DNA of 64,000 nucleotides from Labrenzia sp. 011 (GTDB lineage Bacteria > Pseudomonadota > Alphaproteobacteria > Rhizobiales > Stappiaceae). The DNA lies in assembly GCF_003075075.1 (NCBI RefSeq), contig NZ_QCYM01000013.1, positions 1 through 64,000 of the forward strand, read 5' to 3'. The position numbers and the translations under genes are program-made. Below are positions 15,495-27,873 of the stretch, piece by piece; positions within the stretch are counted from its first letter, which is position 1; every line of letters begins with the position of its first letter. Below the pieces are notes generated by a model. It was given only the letters and a program-made list of their open reading frames with translations, had not been told where the DNA came from and searched no databases.

Positions 15495-17570
15495 ATGGCG
15501 CGCACGCATAATATCGAGGACTACCGCAACTTCGGCATCATGGCTCACATCGATGCAGGGAAGACCACCACGACGGAGCGGATCCTCTACTACACTGGTA
15601 AAAGCCACAAGATCGGTGAAGTCCATGACGGCGCAGCCACCATGGACTGGATGGAGCAGGAGCAGGAGCGTGGCATCACGATCACCTCTGCTGCGACGAC
15701 CGCTTTCTGGAAAGAAAAGCGTCTGAACATCATCGACACCCCGGGCCACGTCGACTTCACTATTGAAGTTGAACGTTCCCTGCGTGTGCTCGATGGCGCT
15801 GTCGCTCTTCTGGATGCGAACGCCGGTGTGGAGCCGCAGACCGAGACTGTCTGGCGTCAGGCCGACAAGTATCACGTTCCGCGGATGATCTTCGTCAACA
15901 AGATGGACAAGCTCGGCGCCGATTTCGATCGCTGCGTCAAGATGATCAAGGAACGCCTCGGTGCGATCCCGCTTGTGATGCAGATCCCGGTTGGTGCCGA
16001 AAACGAATTCCAGGGTTGTATCGACCTTCTGAAAATGAAGGCGCTCATCTGGCAGGCCGAAAACCTCGGCGCCGCATGGGACGAAGTCGATATCCCGGCC
16101 GATCTTGCGGACCGCGCACAGGAAATGCGTGATCTTCTCATCGAGACCGCCGTGGAAGCCGACGAAGCGTCCATGGAAGCCTATCTGGAAGGCGAGGAGC
16201 CTTCCTTCGAGAAGCTCCAGGAGATCATCCGCAAGGGCACGATCAACAACGAGTTCGTTCCCGTCTTCTGCGGTTCCGCCTTCAAGAACAAGGGCGTCCA
16301 GCCGCTTCTTGATGCGGTTGTTGATTATCTGCCGAACCCGATCGAAGTTCCGTCGATCAAGGGTGTCGACCCGAAGACCGAAGAAGAAGTCGAACGCGTT
16401 TCTTCCGATGACGAGCCGCTCAGCCTTCTGGCCTTCAAGATCGCCAACGATCCGTTCGTCGGTTCGCTGACCTTCTGCCGGATCTATTCCGGTGTGCTGA
16501 ACAAGGGCATGTCCCTGCTCAACACGGTCAAGGACAAGCGCGAGCGTGTCGGCCGGATGATGCAGATGCATTCCAACTCCCGCGAAGACATCGAAGTCGC
16601 CTATGCTGGTGACATCGTTGCCATCGCAGGTCTCAAGGACACCACGACCGGCGACACCCTGTGTGATCCGCTGAAGCCGGTGATCCTGGAACGCATGGAA
16701 TTCCCCGAGCCGGTCATCGAGATCGCCGTGGAGCCGAAGACCAAGGGTGACCAGGAAAAGATGGGCCTTGCCCTGAACCGCCTGGCTGCCGAAGATCCGT
16801 CCTTCCGCGTGAAGACAGACGAAGAATCCGGTCAGACCATCATCGCCGGCATGGGCGAGCTGCATCTGGACATCATCGTCGACCGCATGAAGCGCGAATT
16901 CAAGGTCGAGGCCAACATCGGTGCGCCGCAGGTGGCCTACCGCGAGACCATCACCAAGGTCGCCGAAGTGGATTACACCCACAAGAAGCAGTCCGGTGGT
17001 TCCGGCCAGTTCGCACGCATCAAGCTCGTTATCGAGCCGGGTGAGTCGAACGAAGGCTTCGTCTTCGAAAGCAAGATTGTCGGCGGTAACGTTCCGAAGG
17101 AATATATCCCGGGTGTTGCCAAGGGTATCGAAAGTGTCATGTCCTCCGGTCCGATTGCCGGGTTCCCGATGCTCGATATCAAGGCGACCCTGATCGACGG
17201 TGCTTATCACGACGTCGACTCGTCGGTCCTGGCCTTCGAAATCGCCGGTCGTGCCGGTTTCCGCGAAGGCATTCAGAAGGCCGGCCCGAAACTGCTCGAG
17301 CCGATCATGAAGGTCGAGGTTGTCACCCCGGAAGACTACATGGGTGATGTGATTGGTGACCTGAATTCCCGCCGCGGCCAGATTGCTGGCACCGAAAACC
17401 GCGGTGTTGTCACGGTCATTACCGCCATGGTTCCGCTGGCCAACATGTTTGGTTACGTGAACAACCTGCGTTCCATGTCTCAGGGCCGCGCGCAATACTC
17501 GATGGTGTTCGATCACTACGAGCAGGTGCCGCAGGCTGTCGCCGAAGAGGTTCAGGCGAAATACGCCTGA
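15495..17570 (+). CDS. fusA: Elongation factor G
   Basis: GTPase that drives translocation and, with RRF, ribosome recycling. 691 residues covering all five domains. GTPase motifs are AHIDAGKTT (17-25), RGITI in the switch I region, DTPGH and NKMD. The domain IV tip sequence [12 protein letters not shown] is present. It is the only EF-G in the window. tuf follows after 47 nt, completing the usual str operon. Confidence 0.98.
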   Translation: MARTHNIEDYRNFGIMAHIDAGKTTTTERILYYTGKSHKIGEVHDGAATMDWMEQEQERGITITSAATTAFWKEKRLNIIDTPGHVDFTIEVERSLRVLDGAVALLDANAGVEPQTETVWRQADKYHVPRMIFVNKMDKLGADFDRCVKMIKERLGAIPLVMQIPVGAENEFQGCIDLLKMKALIWQAENLGAAWDEVDIPADLADRAQEMRDLLIETAVEADEASMEAYLEGEEPSFEKLQEIIRKGTINNEFVPVFCGSAFKNKGVQPLLDAVVDYLPNPIEVPSIKGVDPKTEEEVERVSSDDEPLSLLAFKIANDPFVGSLTFCRIYSGVLNKGMSLLNTVKDKRERVGRMMQMHSNSREDIEVAYAGDIVAIAGLKDTTTGDTLCDPLKPVILERMEFPEPVIEIAVEPKTKGDQEKMGLALNRLAAEDPSFRVKTDEESGQTIIAGMGELHLDIIVDRMKREFKVEANIGAPQVAYRETITKVAEVDYTHKKQSGGSGQFARIKLVIEPGESNEGFVFESKIVGGNVPKEYIPGVAKGIESVMSSGPIAGFPMLDIKATLIDGAYHDVDSSVLAFEIAGRAGFREGIQKAGPKLLEPIMKVEVVTPEDYMGDVIGDLNSRRGQIAGTENRGVVTVITAMVPLANMFGYVNNLRSMSQGRAQYSMVFDHYEQVPQAVAEEVQAKYA

Positions 17571-17617
17571 CCCCAACCTCTTGATGTCATAAAGAAATAG
17601 AGAAACGGAGTAATCCG

Positions 17618-18808
<1,191 letters not shown>

Positions 18809-18816
18809 TCGACAGC

Positions 18817-18857
18817 CGGGCCTGCCGGTGATTTTGAATGAAACGCGGGCAGGCCCG
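18817..18857 (+). promoter_or_regulatory. Hairpin in the S10 operon leader
   Basis: CGGGCCTGCC pairs with GGCAGGCCCG around a 21-nt loop between tuf and rpsJ. No T-run follows. In E. coli L4 regulates the S10 operon through such a leader, but this one is much shorter and may only be a weak terminator or a stability element. Confidence 0.45.
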
Positions 18858-18880
18858 CAGTCTTGTTGGGAACAATAACA

Positions 18881-19189
18881 ATGAACGGTCAGAATATCCG
18901 GATCCGCCTGAAAGCGTTTGACCACCGTATTCTGGACGCCTCCACCAAGGAGATCGTCAATACGGCAAAGCGGACCGGTGCTCAGGTACGGGGTCCCGTA
19001 CCGCTGCCGACGCGGATTGAGAAGTACACGGTGCTTCGCGGTCCGCATATCGATAAGAAAAGCCGGGATCAGTTCGAGATGCGTACGCATAAGCGCCTTC
19101 TCGATATCGTTGATCCGACGCCCCAGACGGTGGACGCGCTGATGAAGCTCGATCTTGCCGCTGGTGTCGACGTCGAGATCAAGCTCTAA
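18881..19189 (+). CDS. rpsJ: 30S ribosomal protein S10
   Basis: Head protein of the 30S subunit and, as NusE, partner of NusG and NusB in antitermination. 102 residues starting [19 protein letters not shown], the family start; an in-frame TTG 18 nt earlier is ignored. [16 protein letters not shown] is the conserved loop. First gene of the S10 operon, which runs to rpsQ. Confidence 0.98.
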   Translation: MNGQNIRIRLKAFDHRILDASTKEIVNTAKRTGAQVRGPVPLPTRIEKYTVLRGPHIDKKSRDQFEMRTHKRLLDIVDPTPQTVDALMKLDLAAGVDVEIKL

Positions 19190-19212
19190 AGCGGGTCAAA
19201 GGGGACACATCC

Positions 19213-19923
19213 ATGCGTTCTGGAGTGATCGCTCAGAAAGTGGGCATGACCCGCATTTACAATGATGCGGGCGAGCATGTTCCGGTCACTGTTCTGCGGC
19301 TGGAAAATTGCCAGGTGGTTGCCCACCGGACTGACGAAAAAAATGGTTACACTGCGCTGCAGCTCGGCGCCGGTATCCGTAAAGTCAAGAATACACCGAA
19401 GGCCTTGCGCGGCCACTTTGCCGTCGCAAAAGTCGAACCGAAACGAACCGTCGCAGAGTTCCGCGTTTCCGCGGACAATCTGATCGACGTTGGCGCGGAA
19501 CTGACCGCTGACCATTACGTCGAAGGCCAGTTCGTCGACGTGACGGGCACGTCCATCGGTAAAGGTTTTGCCGGTGCGATGAAGCGCCACAACTTCGGTG
19601 GTGGCCGTGCGACGCACGGTAACTCTGTCTCGCACCGTTCACACGGTTCCACCGGTCAGTGTCAGGACCCGGGCCGCGTGTTCAAGGGCAAGAAGATGGC
19701 CGGTCACATGGGCGACGCCCGCGTGACCACGCAGAACCTCAAGGTTGTGCGCACTGATGTTGAGCGTGGCCTGATCATGGTCGAGGGCTCTGTTCCGGGC
19801 GCCAAGGGCGGCTGGATCCTGGTCCGCGACGCGATCAAGAAGGCGCTGCCGGAAAATGTTCCGGTTCCGGGAGCCTTCAAGGCATCCGAAGCGACTGAAG
19901 CCGCCGGGAAGGAGAGTGAGTGA
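19213..19923 (+). CDS. rplC: 50S ribosomal protein L3
   Basis: Early-assembly protein reaching the peptidyl transferase centre. 236 residues, longer than in E. coli because of a C-terminal extension ([18 protein letters not shown]) usual in alphaproteobacteria. The conserved loop reads [20 protein letters not shown], where the glutamine is the PrmB methylation target in E. coli. The stop shares one base with the rplD start. Confidence 0.97.
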   Translation: MRSGVIAQKVGMTRIYNDAGEHVPVTVLRLENCQVVAHRTDEKNGYTALQLGAGIRKVKNTPKALRGHFAVAKVEPKRTVAEFRVSADNLIDVGAELTADHYVEGQFVDVTGTSIGKGFAGAMKRHNFGGGRATHGNSVSHRSHGSTGQCQDPGRVFKGKKMAGHMGDARVTTQNLKVVRTDVERGLIMVEGSVPGAKGGWILVRDAIKKALPENVPVPGAFKASEATEAAGKESE

Positions 19924-20543
19924 TGGAACTCCAGGTCAAGACCCTCGAAGGCGGGGCGGCCGGTTCGATCACGGTGTCTGACGAGATCTTCGGTCTCGAG
20001 CCGCGCACCGATTTGATCCACCGTGTGGTGCGTTGGCAGCTGGCGAAACGCCAGGCCGGCACCCACAAGACGCTGGGCCGTTCCGAAGTTTCCGGCACGA
20101 CGAAGAAATTCGTCCGCCAGAAGGGTTCGGGCGGTGCACGTCACGGCAACAAGAAGGCCCCGCAGTTCCGCGGTGGCGGCAGAGCATTCGGTCCGGTCGT
20201 TCGCGACCACGGCCATGAGCTGCCCAAGAAGGTTCGCGCCCTCGGCCTGAAGCATGCGCTGTCGGCGAAAGCCAAGGCGGACGGCATCGTCATCGTGGAA
20301 GACGCCAAGGCGGCGGAAGCGAAGACCAAGGCCCTGAAGGCTCAGCTCGAAAAGCTCGGCCTGACCAGTGCCCTGGTGATCGACGGTGCCGAAGTCGATA
20401 CCAATTTCGCACTGGCATCGCGCAACATTCCGCATCTGGATGTGTTGCCGGTTCAGGGCATCAACGTCTACGACATCCTGCGGGCTCACACCCTGGTGTT
20501 GACCAAGGCAGCGGTGTCCGCACTTGAGGAGCGCTTCAAATGA
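19923..20543 (+). CDS. rplD: 50S ribosomal protein L4
   Basis: Lines the exit tunnel with an extended loop and, in E. coli, represses its own S10 operon. 206 residues. The ATG overlaps the rplC stop by one base (TGATG); a GTG one codon earlier is possible but less likely. The tunnel loop shows [20 protein letters not shown]. rplW begins inside the last codon (4-nt overlap), so translation is coupled. Confidence 0.97.
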   Translation: MELQVKTLEGGAAGSITVSDEIFGLEPRTDLIHRVVRWQLAKRQAGTHKTLGRSEVSGTTKKFVRQKGSGGARHGNKKAPQFRGGGRAFGPVVRDHGHELPKKVRALGLKHALSAKAKADGIVIVEDAKAAEAKTKALKAQLEKLGLTSALVIDGAEVDTNFALASRNIPHLDVLPVQGINVYDILRAHTLVLTKAAVSALEERFK

Positions 20544-20833
20544 GCAAACTTCCTCACTATGACAAGATCGTCGGCCCGGTAATCACCGAGAAGGCGACAA
20601 TGGCTTCCGAAGAGAACAAGGTTGTCTTCAAAGTTGCCAATGATGCAACGAAGCCGGAAATCAAGGCCGCAGTCGAAGCGCTGTTCGGTGTCAAGGTCAC
20701 GGCGGTGAACACCCTCGTCCGCAAGGGCAAGGTCAAGCGCTTCCGCGGACGTCTGGGCCGTCAGTCTGACTTCAAGAAGGCCGTCGTAACGCTGCAGGAA
20801 GGTCACGCAATCGACGTGACCACCGGGCTCTAA
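20540..20833 (+). CDS. rplW: 50S ribosomal protein L23
   Basis: Exit-site protein that docks trigger factor and SRP. 97 residues. It starts [20 protein letters not shown], with the conserved ITEKA motif, and [16 protein letters not shown] in the centre. It overlaps rplD by 4 nt, and rplB follows after 18 nt. Confidence 0.97.
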   Translation: MSKLPHYDKIVGPVITEKATMASEENKVVFKVANDATKPEIKAAVEALFGVKVTAVNTLVRKGKVKRFRGRLGRQSDFKKAVVTLQEGHAIDVTTGL

Positions 20834-20851
20834 GACGGGGACTTAAGAAAA

Positions 20852-21685
20852 ATGGCACTTAAGACATTCAACCCTACGTCCCCAGGCCGCCGTCAGCTGG
20901 TTCAAGTTGATCGCTCCGGTCTCTGGAAAGGCAAGCCGGTCAAGACCTTGACCGAAGGCCTGTCCAAATCCGGCGGACGCAACAACACCGGTCGTCTGAC
21001 GTCTCCGAACCGCGGTGGCGGTCACAAGCGGTCCTACCGTCTTGTCGACTTCAAGCGGCGCAAATGGGACGTGCCGGCAACGGTCGAGCGCCTGGAATAC
21101 GATCCGAACCGGACCGCATTCATCGCTCTGATCCGTTACGAGGACGGCGAACTCAGCTACATCCTGGCGCCGCAGCGCCTGGCTGTCGGAGATACCGTGG
21201 TTGCCGGCGAAAGCGTCGATGTGAAGCCGGGCAATGCCGCGCCTCTGTCGCGCATTCCGGTCGGCACGATCGTACACAACATCGAACTGAAGCCGGGCAA
21301 GGGCGCCCAAGTCGCCCGCTCCGCAGGCGCATTCGTTCAGATCGTTGGCCGTGATCAGGGCTACACCACGCTTCGCCTGATGTCAGGTGAGCAGCGCCGT
21401 GTGCTCGGTACCTGCATGGCAACCGTTGGCGCAGTGTCCAATCCGGACCATTCCAACGTGAACCTGGGTAAAGCAGGCCGCTCCCGCTGGCTTGGCATTC
21501 GTCCGCATACTCGCGGTGTTGCCATGAACCCGATCGACCACCCGCATGGTGGTGGTGAAGGCCGGACTTCCGGCGGACGTCATCCGGTTACTCCCTGGGG
21601 TAAACCGACCAAAGGCAAACGCACGCGGCGTAACAAGCAGACCGATAAGTTTATCGTCCGCAGCCGCCACGCGCGTAAGAAGTAA
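20852..21685 (+). CDS. rplB: 50S ribosomal protein L2
   Basis: One of the most conserved large-subunit proteins, needed for subunit joining and peptidyl transferase function. 277 residues. The C-terminal segment includes [20 protein letters not shown], whose histidine at the GGG turn is the conserved functional one. It begins [20 protein letters not shown]. The C-terminal tail is rich in lysine and arginine. Confidence 0.98.
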   Translation: MALKTFNPTSPGRRQLVQVDRSGLWKGKPVKTLTEGLSKSGGRNNTGRLTSPNRGGGHKRSYRLVDFKRRKWDVPATVERLEYDPNRTAFIALIRYEDGELSYILAPQRLAVGDTVVAGESVDVKPGNAAPLSRIPVGTIVHNIELKPGKGAQVARSAGAFVQIVGRDQGYTTLRLMSGEQRRVLGTCMATVGAVSNPDHSNVNLGKAGRSRWLGIRPHTRGVAMNPIDHPHGGGEGRTSGGRHPVTPWGKPTKGKRTRRNKQTDKFIVRSRHARKK

Positions 21686-21697
21686 AGGACAAGGATC

Positions 21698-21976
21698 GTG
21701 GCACGTTCGATCTGGAAAGGTCCGTTTGTCGACGGGTATCTGCTGAAGAAGGCGGACAAGGTTCGTGAGTCCGGCCGGAACGAGGTCATCAAGACCTGGA
21801 GCCGCCGCTCAACGGTTCTCCCGCAGTTCGTAGGTTTGACCTTCGGCGTCTACAACGGTCAAAAGCACGTTCCGGTGCAGGTGTCTGAAGAGATGATTGG
21901 TCACAAGCTCGGTGAGTTCTCGCCGACCCGGACCTATTACGGACACGGCGCCGACAAGAAGGCGAAGAGGAAGTAA
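21698..21976 (+). CDS. rpsS: 30S ribosomal protein S19
   Basis: Head protein that contacts the P-site tRNA and bridge B1. 92 residues. The start is GTG, set by AAGGA 9 nt upstream and giving the family start [39 protein letters not shown] is the conserved C-terminal block. Only 2 nt separate it from rplV. Confidence 0.97.
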   Translation: MARSIWKGPFVDGYLLKKADKVRESGRNEVIKTWSRRSTVLPQFVGLTFGVYNGQKHVPVQVSEEMIGHKLGEFSPTRTYYGHGADKKAKRK

Positions 21977-21978
21977 CG

Positions 21979-22359
21979 ATGGGCAAGCCGAAGCGTGAGC
22001 GGACGCTCGCTGACAACGAGGCCCGGGCAATGACCCGCATGCTGCGCGTTTCGCCGCGCAAGCTGAACCTCGTTGCGGCTTCGATCCGTGGTAAAAAAGT
22101 CGGTTCCGCGATTGCGGATCTGACATTCTCCCGCAAGCGCATCGCGCAGGACGTCAAGAAGACGCTGATGTCCGCAGTCGCCAACGCGGAAAACAACCAT
22201 GACCTGGACATCGACAACCTTGTGGTTGCCGAGGCTCATGTTGGCAAGGCCTTTGTCATCAAGCGGTTCCAGGCCCGTGCACGCGGACGTGTCGGCCGGA
22301 TCGAGAAGCCGTTCTCGAACCTGACCATCGTCGTTCGTGAAGCTGAGGAGATTGCCTGA
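21979..22359 (+). CDS. rplV: 50S ribosomal protein L22
   Basis: Its beta-hairpin lines the narrowest part of the exit tunnel with L4. 126 residues. The conserved core is [19 protein letters not shown], and the tunnel hairpin near the C-terminus shows [20 protein letters not shown]. Its stop shares a base with the rpsC ATG. Confidence 0.97.
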   Translation: MGKPKRERTLADNEARAMTRMLRVSPRKLNLVAASIRGKKVGSAIADLTFSRKRIAQDVKKTLMSAVANAENNHDLDIDNLVVAEAHVGKAFVIKRFQARARGRVGRIEKPFSNLTIVVREAEEIA

Positions 22360-23087
22360 TGGGACACAAGACAAACCCGATCGGCATGCGCCTCGGGATC
22401 AACCGTACCTGGGATTCCCGCTGGTATGCGAACAAGAACGAATACGGCGATCTTCTTCATGAAGATTTCCGCATCCGTGAGTTCCTGCTGAAGGAACTGA
22501 AGCAGGCGGCTGTGTCCAAGGTGGTTATCGAGCGCCCGCACAAGAAGTGCCGCGTGGCCATTCACTCCGGTCGTCCGGGTGTGGTCATCGGCAAGAAGGG
22601 TGCCGATATCGAACGTCTTCGCAAGAAGATTGCCGATATCACGAATTCGGAAGTGCATCTCAACATCGTTGAAGTGCGCAAGCCGGAAATCGACGCGACC
22701 CTGGTTGCCGCTTCGATCGCTCAGCAGCTGGAACGCCGCGTTGCCTTCCGTCGTGCCATGAAGCGGGCCGTTCAGTCGGCCATGCGTCTTGGCGCCCAGG
22801 GCATCCGGATCAACTGCGGCGGCCGTCTCGGTGGCGCGGAAATCGCGCGTATCGAATGGTACCGTGAAGGCCGTGTGCCGCTTCACACCTTGCGTGCGGA
22901 CATCGACTACGGTGTTGCAAGCGCTCACACGGCTTATGGCGTGTGCGGTGTGAAGGTCTGGATCTTCAAGGGTGAAATTCTGGAGCACGATCCGATGGCG
23001 TCTGAACGCCGGGCGACTGCTGCTTCCGAAGGACATCAGGGTGATCGCGGCGGACGCCGGGATCGGGGCCGCGAGCGCGCAGCTTAA
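22359..23087 (+). CDS. rpsC: 30S ribosomal protein S3
   Basis: mRNA-entry-site protein with helicase activity alongside S4 and S5. 242 residues. The KH domain carries [13 protein letters not shown] with its GxxG loop, and the C-terminal domain includes [20 protein letters not shown]. The last 30 residues form a Gly/Arg/Ala-rich tail ([14 protein letters not shown]), a common alphaproteobacterial extension. Overlaps rplV by one base. Confidence 0.97.
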   Translation: MGHKTNPIGMRLGINRTWDSRWYANKNEYGDLLHEDFRIREFLLKELKQAAVSKVVIERPHKKCRVAIHSGRPGVVIGKKGADIERLRKKIADITNSEVHLNIVEVRKPEIDATLVAASIAQQLERRVAFRRAMKRAVQSAMRLGAQGIRINCGGRLGGAEIARIEWYREGRVPLHTLRADIDYGVASAHTAYGVCGVKVWIFKGEILEHDPMASERRATAASEGHQGDRGGRRDRGRERAA

Positions 23088-23134
23088 GTCAAGCTGCCTG
23101 CCGCTCGTAAGAAAAGAAAGACGAGAGAAGAACG

Positions 23135-23548
23135 ATGCTGCAACCGAAGCGCACAAAGTTCCGCAAGCAGCACAAAGGCCGCATCCACGGCTTGTCGAAG
23201 GGAGGCACCGACCTCAACTTCGGCGCATTCGGTCTGAAGGCTTTGGAGCCCGAACGTGTGACAGCACGTCAGATCGAAGCGGCCCGTCGTGCTATGACCC
23301 GTCACATGAAACGTGCAGGTCGTGTCTGGATCCGTATCTTCCCGGACGTCCCGGTTTCTTCGAAACCTGCCGAAGTCCGTATGGGTAAAGGTAAGGGATC
23401 CCCGGATTTCTGGGCTTGCCGCGTCAAGCCTGGCCGGATCATGTTTGAAATCGACGGTGTGCCGGAAGACATTGCGCGTGAAGCCATGCGTCTTGCCGCC
23501 GCCAAGCTGCCGATCAAGTGCCGGTTCGTTCAGCGTATCGGCGAGTAG
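23135..23548 (+). CDS. rplP: 50S ribosomal protein L16
   Basis: Binds 23S rRNA next to the A and P sites and is needed for peptidyl transfer. 137 residues. It starts [19 protein letters not shown] and holds [31 protein letters not shown] before the ATG serves as ribosome site. It lies 47 nt after rpsC and 20 nt before rpmC. Confidence 0.98.
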   Translation: MLQPKRTKFRKQHKGRIHGLSKGGTDLNFGAFGLKALEPERVTARQIEAARRAMTRHMKRAGRVWIRIFPDVPVSSKPAEVRMGKGKGSPDFWACRVKPGRIMFEIDGVPEDIAREAMRLAAAKLPIKCRFVQRIGE

Positions 23549-23568
23549 GCAGGCGAGGAGTTACAGCC

Positions 23569-23769
23569 ATGAAGGCTTCCGATGTACGAGCCAAGACCCT
23601 GGACGAGCTCCGCAGTGAGCTTGAGGGCCTGAAGAAAGAGCAGTTCAACCTGCGCTTCCAGAAGGCCACGGGTCAGCTTGAAAATACTGCGCGTGTCCGG
23701 CAAATCCGCCGTGACATCGCGCGCATCCAGACGATCATGCGCGACAAGCGTGTGACGGCGAACGCGTAA
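23569..23769 (+). CDS. rpmC: 50S ribosomal protein L29
   Basis: Small two-helix protein at the exit site that helps form the trigger factor and SRP dock. 66 residues, with the typical [19 protein letters not shown]. The frame is open 51 nt upstream inside rplP, but GCGAGGAG before the ATG and the conserved start [14 protein letters not shown] decide this start. Confidence 0.97.
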   Translation: MKASDVRAKTLDELRSELEGLKKEQFNLRFQKATGQLENTARVRQIRRDIARIQTIMRDKRVTANA

Positions 23770-23779
23770 GGAGACGGCA

Positions 23780-24010
23780 ATGCCGAAGCGTATCCTGCAG
23801 GGCACCGTTGTCAGCGACGCCAATGACAAGACGGTGACGGTGAACGTGGAGCGCCGCTTCACGCACCCGCTTTTGAAGAAGACTGTGCGCCGGACGAAGA
23901 AGTACCGGGCGCATGACGAAACCAACCAGTACAAGGTTGGCGACTCTGTTCAGATCGAAGAGTGCGCGCCGATCTCGAAAAACAAACGTTGGACCGTGGT
24001 CACCCAGTGA
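23780..24010 (+). CDS. rpsQ: 30S ribosomal protein S17
   Basis: Early 16S rRNA binder with an OB fold. 76 residues starting [40 protein letters not shown] holds the conserved basic loop, and the protein ends shortly after SKNKRW. GGAGACGGCA precedes the ATG. Last gene of the S10 group; 69 nt to rplN. Confidence 0.97.
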   Translation: MPKRILQGTVVSDANDKTVTVNVERRFTHPLLKKTVRRTKKYRAHDETNQYKVGDSVQIEECAPISKNKRWTVVTQ

Positions 24011-24079
24011 TCGCGCTCCATTCAGTGAGCATCAGGCGCACGTGACCCGTGCGCCGCTAGAAGAACAAGGCAGCCAGTC

Positions 24080-24448
24080 ATGATTCAGATGCAAACAAAC
24101 CTCGACGTCGCCGACAATTCCGGCGCCCGTCGTGTCATGTGCATCAAAGTGCTCGGCGGCTCCAAGCGCAAATACGCCTCTGTGGGAGACATTATCGTCG
24201 TCTCCGTCAAAGAGGCTATTCCGCGGGGGCGCGTCAAAAAGGGCGACGTGATGAAGGCTGTCGTCGTGCGCACGGCTAAGGATATCCGCCGTCCCGATGG
24301 CAGCGTGATCCGGTTCGACCGCAATGCGGCCGTGCTGGTCAACAACAACAAGGAGCCCGTCGGCACCCGTATCTTCGGACCGGTGCCGCGCGAACTCCGT
24401 GCAAAGAACCACATGAAGATCATTTCGCTCGCGCCGGAGGTGCTCTGA
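24080..24448 (+). CDS. rplN: 50S ribosomal protein L14
   Basis: Forms part of intersubunit bridges B5 and B8 and is the docking site of the silencing factor RsfS. 122 residues, standard. [20 protein letters not shown] opens the protein, and [11 protein letters not shown] is the conserved C-terminal block. First gene of the spc group. Its stop shares a base with the rplX start. Confidence 0.98.
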   Translation: MIQMQTNLDVADNSGARRVMCIKVLGGSKRKYASVGDIIVVSVKEAIPRGRVKKGDVMKAVVVRTAKDIRRPDGSVIRFDRNAAVLVNNNKEPVGTRIFGPVPRELRAKNHMKIISLAPEVL

Positions 24449-24765
24449 TGGCTGCGAAAATCAAAAAAGGCGACACGGTGGTCGTATTGACCGGCCGTGA
24501 CAAGGGCAAGTCCGGCGAAGTCGTTCAGGTTCTGACGTCCGACAACAAGGCGCTGGTACGGGGCATCAATATGGTCCGCCGTCACCAGAAGCAGACCCAG
24601 GCGCAGGAAGCCGGCATCGTGGCGAAGGAAGCTCCGATCCACATGTCCAACATCGCGCTCGCCGATCCGAAGGATGGCAAGGCGACCCGCGTCGGCTTCA
24701 AAGTTCAGGACGATGGCACCAAGGTTCGTGTGGCCAAGCGTTCGGGAGACCTGATCGATGGCTGA
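24448..24765 (+). CDS. rplX: 50S ribosomal protein L24
   Basis: Assembly initiator protein at the tunnel exit. 105 residues with an N-terminal KOW motif, [20 protein letters not shown]. Overlaps rplN by one base, and rplE starts 8 nt before its end, so all three are translationally coupled. Confidence 0.97.
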   Translation: MAAKIKKGDTVVVLTGRDKGKSGEVVQVLTSDNKALVRGINMVRRHQKQTQAQEAGIVAKEAPIHMSNIALADPKDGKATRVGFKVQDDGTKVRVAKRSGDLIDG

Positions 24766-25315
24766 GACCACTTACGTGCCGCGTCTTAAGACGCATTACA
24801 ATGAAGTCGTGCGCAAGCAGCTTCTTGAAAAGTTCCAGTACAAGAACGTCATGCAGGTTCCGCAGCTGGAAAAGATCGTCTTGAACATCGGTGTCGGTGA
24901 AGCCGTCGGCGATTCCAAGAAGGCCAAGACTGCTGCCGAGGATCTGGCGGCGATCGCCGGCCAGAAGCCGGTCATCACCAAGGCGAAGAAGTCCATCGCG
25001 ACCTTCAAGGTCCGTGAAGGCATGCCGCTCGGTGTCAAGGTCACGCTGCGCAGCCAGCAGATGTTCGAGTTTCTCGATCGTCTGATCACCATCGCGCTGC
25101 CGCGCGTTCGTGACTTCAGGGGCCTGAACCCGAAGAGCTTCGACGGTCGTGGCAACTATGCCATGGGCATCAAGGAACACATCGTGTTCCCGGAAGTCGA
25201 ATACGACAAGGTCGACCAGATCTGGGGCATGGACGTTATCGTTTGCACCACGGCGCCGACCGATGACGAAGCACGCGAGCTGCTGCGCGCGTTCAACTTC
25301 CCGTTCACGAAGTAA
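24758..25315 (+). CDS. rplE: 50S ribosomal protein L5
   Basis: Binds 5S rRNA and bridges to S13 in the small subunit. 185 residues. [11 protein letters not shown] and [20 protein letters not shown] are family signatures. The 8-nt overlap with rplX places its ribosome site inside that gene. Confidence 0.98.
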   Translation: MAETTYVPRLKTHYNEVVRKQLLEKFQYKNVMQVPQLEKIVLNIGVGEAVGDSKKAKTAAEDLAAIAGQKPVITKAKKSIATFKVREGMPLGVKVTLRSQQMFEFLDRLITIALPRVRDFRGLNPKSFDGRGNYAMGIKEHIVFPEVEYDKVDQIWGMDVIVCTTAPTDDEARELLRAFNFPFTK

Positions 25316-25336
25316 CGGGCAAGGAAGGGATCGACG

Positions 25337-25642
25337 ATGGCGAAGAAAAGCGCAATCGAGAAAAACAAGCGCCGCGAGAAGCTTGTGAAGAAATACGCAG
25401 AGAAGCGCGCTGCTCTGAAGGCAATGGCGAAAGATGAAAGCCTGTCCCTGGAAGAGCGGTACAACGCCCGTCTGAAGCTGGCAAAACTGCCGCGGAATTC
25501 CGCGCCGAACCGCGTTCGCAACCGTTGCGAAGTGTCCGGCCGTCCGCGCGGTTTTTATCGCAAGCTGAAGATGTCGCGTATTGCGCTTCGTGAACTGGGT
25601 TCCCTGGGCAAGATCCCGGGCCTGGTCAAGTCGAGCTGGTAA
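25337..25642 (+). CDS. rpsN: 30S ribosomal protein S14 (zinc-free form)
   Basis: Late-assembling head protein. 101 residues: the long form. The region [20 protein letters not shown] keeps only one cysteine of the four that bind zinc in the short form, so this is the C-minus type. GGAAGGGATCGACG precedes the ATG. 12 nt to rpsH. Confidence 0.98.
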   Translation: MAKKSAIEKNKRREKLVKKYAEKRAALKAMAKDESLSLEERYNARLKLAKLPRNSAPNRVRNRCEVSGRPRGFYRKLKMSRIALRELGSLGKIPGLVKSSW

Positions 25643-25654
25643 GGAGAAACTCCG

Positions 25655-26053
25655 ATGGCAATTTCTGATCCGTTGGGGGATATGCTGACCCGGATTCGCA
25701 ACGCTCAAATGCGTCGCAAGAACAAGGTCAGCTCACCAAATTCCAAATTGCGCGCGCACGTACTTGATGTGCTCGCCAAAGAGGGGTACATCCGTGGCTA
25801 CACCACGGTTGAATACGAGGGCGGCAAGTCCGAGTTGGAAATCGAGCTGAAGTATTTCGATGGCGAGCCGGTCATCCGCACGATTGAGCGGGTTTCCAAG
25901 CCGGGCCGTCGCGTGTACTCGTCGGTGAGAAATATCCCGCATGTCTCCAATGGCCTGGGCGTGTCGATCATATCGACCCCGCGCGGCGTCATGAGCGACC
26001 ATCAGGCGCGGGACGAAAACGTAGGTGGTGAGGTTCTTTGCCGCGTCTTCTGA
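25655..26053 (+). CDS. rpsH: 30S ribosomal protein S8
   Basis: Central 16S rRNA binder and, in E. coli, translational repressor of the spc operon. 132 residues. [20 protein letters not shown] opens the protein, and [20 protein letters not shown] contains the rRNA-binding STPRG turn. AAGGAGAAACTCCG before the ATG is a strong ribosome site. Confidence 0.98.
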   Translation: MAISDPLGDMLTRIRNAQMRRKNKVSSPNSKLRAHVLDVLAKEGYIRGYTTVEYEGGKSELEIELKYFDGEPVIRTIERVSKPGRRVYSSVRNIPHVSNGLGVSIISTPRGVMSDHQARDENVGGEVLCRVF

Positions 26054-26094
26054 TGCGTCATCCTCGCTTTTGAAACAACGACAAGGTTGGTCAA

Positions 26095-26628
26095 ATGTCT
26101 CGTATTGGCAAAAAGCCAGTCCCCGTGCCAAGCGGGGTAACGGCATCGATCGACGGTCAGACAGTTACGATCAAGGGCCCGAAAGGCGAAAAGTCTTTCA
26201 TGCTCAACGATCTTGTTCTGGCCGAAATGACGGATGACGGTATCAGGATTGATCCGCGCAACAACACCAAGCCGGCCCGCTCCATGTGGGGCATGAGCCG
26301 GACGATGGTGGCGAATCTGATCACCGGCGTGACCGAGGGCTTCAAGAAAGACCTCGCCATGACCGGTGTCGGTTACCGCGCACAGATCCAGGGCAAGAAT
26401 CTTCAGCTGGCGCTGGGTTTCTCGCACGACGTCATTTATCCGATCCCCGAGGGGATCGATATCGCGTGCCCGAAACCGACGGAAATCAGCATCTCCGGTA
26501 CCGACAAACAGCGTGTCGGCCAGGTTGCTGCTGAAATTCGTGAATTCCGCCCGCCGGAGCCCTACAAGGGCAAAGGCGTTCGATATGCTGGCGAGTTCAT
26601 CGTCCGCAAAGAAGGCAAGAAGAAGTAA
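26095..26628 (+). CDS. rplF: 50S ribosomal protein L6
   Basis: Two-domain protein near the sarcin-ricin loop where translational GTPases bind. 177 residues. It starts [15 protein letters not shown], and the conserved C-terminal signature is [15 protein letters not shown]. 12 nt to rplR. Confidence 0.98.
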   Translation: MSRIGKKPVPVPSGVTASIDGQTVTIKGPKGEKSFMLNDLVLAEMTDDGIRIDPRNNTKPARSMWGMSRTMVANLITGVTEGFKKDLAMTGVGYRAQIQGKNLQLALGFSHDVIYPIPEGIDIACPKPTEISISGTDKQRVGQVAAEIREFRPPEPYKGKGVRYAGEFIVRKEGKKK

Positions 26629-26640
26629 CGGACCAGGATC

Positions 26641-27003
26641 ATGGCGAACAGCAAACAAGCTTTCGAGCGCCGCCGCGATCGCGTGCGCCGTTCGATCCGG
26701 AAAGCCGCAGGAGAACGTCCGCGTCTTTCCATCTTCCGCTCGTCGAAGCAGATCTACGCCCAGATCATTGACGACGCGAAGGGGCATACGATTGCCTCTG
26801 CTTCAACGATCGAAAAAGATCTCAAGGGCAACCTGAAAACGGGCGCCGACGTAGCTGCAGCTGCAGCCGTTGGCAAGCTTGTCGCCGAACGCGCAGTCGC
26901 GGCCGGTGTCAAGCAGGTCGTGTTCGACCGAGGCGGGTACATGTATCATGGGCGCGTCAAGGCGCTTGCTGATGCAGCTCGTGAAGGTGGACTTGAATTC
27001 TGA
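26641..27003 (+). CDS. rplR: 50S ribosomal protein L18
   Basis: Brings 5S rRNA to the large subunit together with L5. 120 residues, with a basic N-terminal arm ([20 protein letters not shown]) and the conserved [20 protein letters not shown] near the C-terminus. Confidence 0.98.
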   Translation: MANSKQAFERRRDRVRRSIRKAAGERPRLSIFRSSKQIYAQIIDDAKGHTIASASTIEKDLKGNLKTGADVAAAAAVGKLVAERAVAAGVKQVVFDRGGYMYHGRVKALADAAREGGLEF

Positions 27004-27044
27004 CCAGCGCCCGCTGGCGCTCTTAAGAACGGAAGACGTATAAT

Positions 27045-27611
27045 ATGGCGAGACAGGAACATCGCGATCGCGACGAGCGAGACAGCGAATTCGTCGACAA
27101 GCTCGTTCACATCAACCGCGTTGCCAAGGTGGTCAAGGGTGGCCGTCGCTTCGGCTTCGCAGCCCTGGTTGTGGTTGGTGATCAGAAGGGCCGTGTCGGC
27201 TTCGGTCATGGCAAGGCACGTGAAGTGCCGGAAGCCATCCGGAAGGCAACAGAAGCTGCAAAGCGCACGATGATCCGTGTGCCGCTGCGCGAAGGCAGAA
27301 CGCTGCACCACGACGTCGAAGGTCGTCATGGTGCCGGCAAGGTGCTGCTGCGGGCGGCTCCGGCCGGTACCGGGATCATCGCCGGTGGCCCGATGCGTGC
27401 CGTCTTCGAAACGCTCGGCGTTCAGGACGTTGTGGCCAAGTCGCTGGGGACATCCAACCCCTACAACATGGTTCGCGCGACGTTCGCTGCGCTGACCAAG
27501 GAAGACAGCCCGCGTTCGGTTGCTGCCCGCCGTGGCCTCAAGGTCTCTGTGTTGCAGTCCCGGCGTCGTGACAACAACGAAGAGGCGGCTCCGGCTGCCG
27601 CTGAGGCTTGA
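27045..27611 (+). CDS. rpsE: 30S ribosomal protein S5
   Basis: mRNA-entry and fidelity protein (ram mutations in the family). 188 residues. The N-terminal domain reads [20 protein letters not shown] and the C-terminal part [20 protein letters not shown] Glu/Ala-rich tail ([12 protein letters not shown]) extends it past the E. coli length. Preceded by 41 nt without a gene. Confidence 0.98.
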   Translation: MARQEHRDRDERDSEFVDKLVHINRVAKVVKGGRRFGFAALVVVGDQKGRVGFGHGKAREVPEAIRKATEAAKRTMIRVPLREGRTLHHDVEGRHGAGKVLLRAAPAGTGIIAGGPMRAVFETLGVQDVVAKSLGTSNPYNMVRATFAALTKEDSPRSVAARRGLKVSVLQSRRRDNNEEAAPAAAEA

Positions 27612-27652
27612 ACTTAGCGGTTCCGGTTCCCAGCTGAAAGAGGGTAGGTTCC

Positions 27653-27850
27653 ATGGCGAACACCGAAAAGACTGTCACGGTCGAACAGATCGGCAGCGCG
27701 TTGCGCCGTCCTAAGGACCAGCGCGCGACGCTTGTCGGCCTCGGCCTGAACAAGATGCACCGCCGTAAAACACTGAAGGACACTCCTGAAGTGCGCGGCA
27801 TGATCAATAAGGTCCAGCATCTCGTTCGTGTTGTCGAAGACAACGCGTAA
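27653..27850 (+). CDS. rpmD: 50S ribosomal protein L30
   Basis: Small ferredoxin-like-fold protein of the large subunit. 65 residues, including [20 protein letters not shown] and the closing [30 protein letters not shown] precedes the ATG. Confidence 0.97.
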   Translation: MANTEKTVTVEQIGSALRRPKDQRATLVGLGLNKMHRRKTLKDTPEVRGMINKVQHLVRVVEDNA

Positions 27851-27873
27851 CAACGGGGTGAGGAGAGAAAAAC

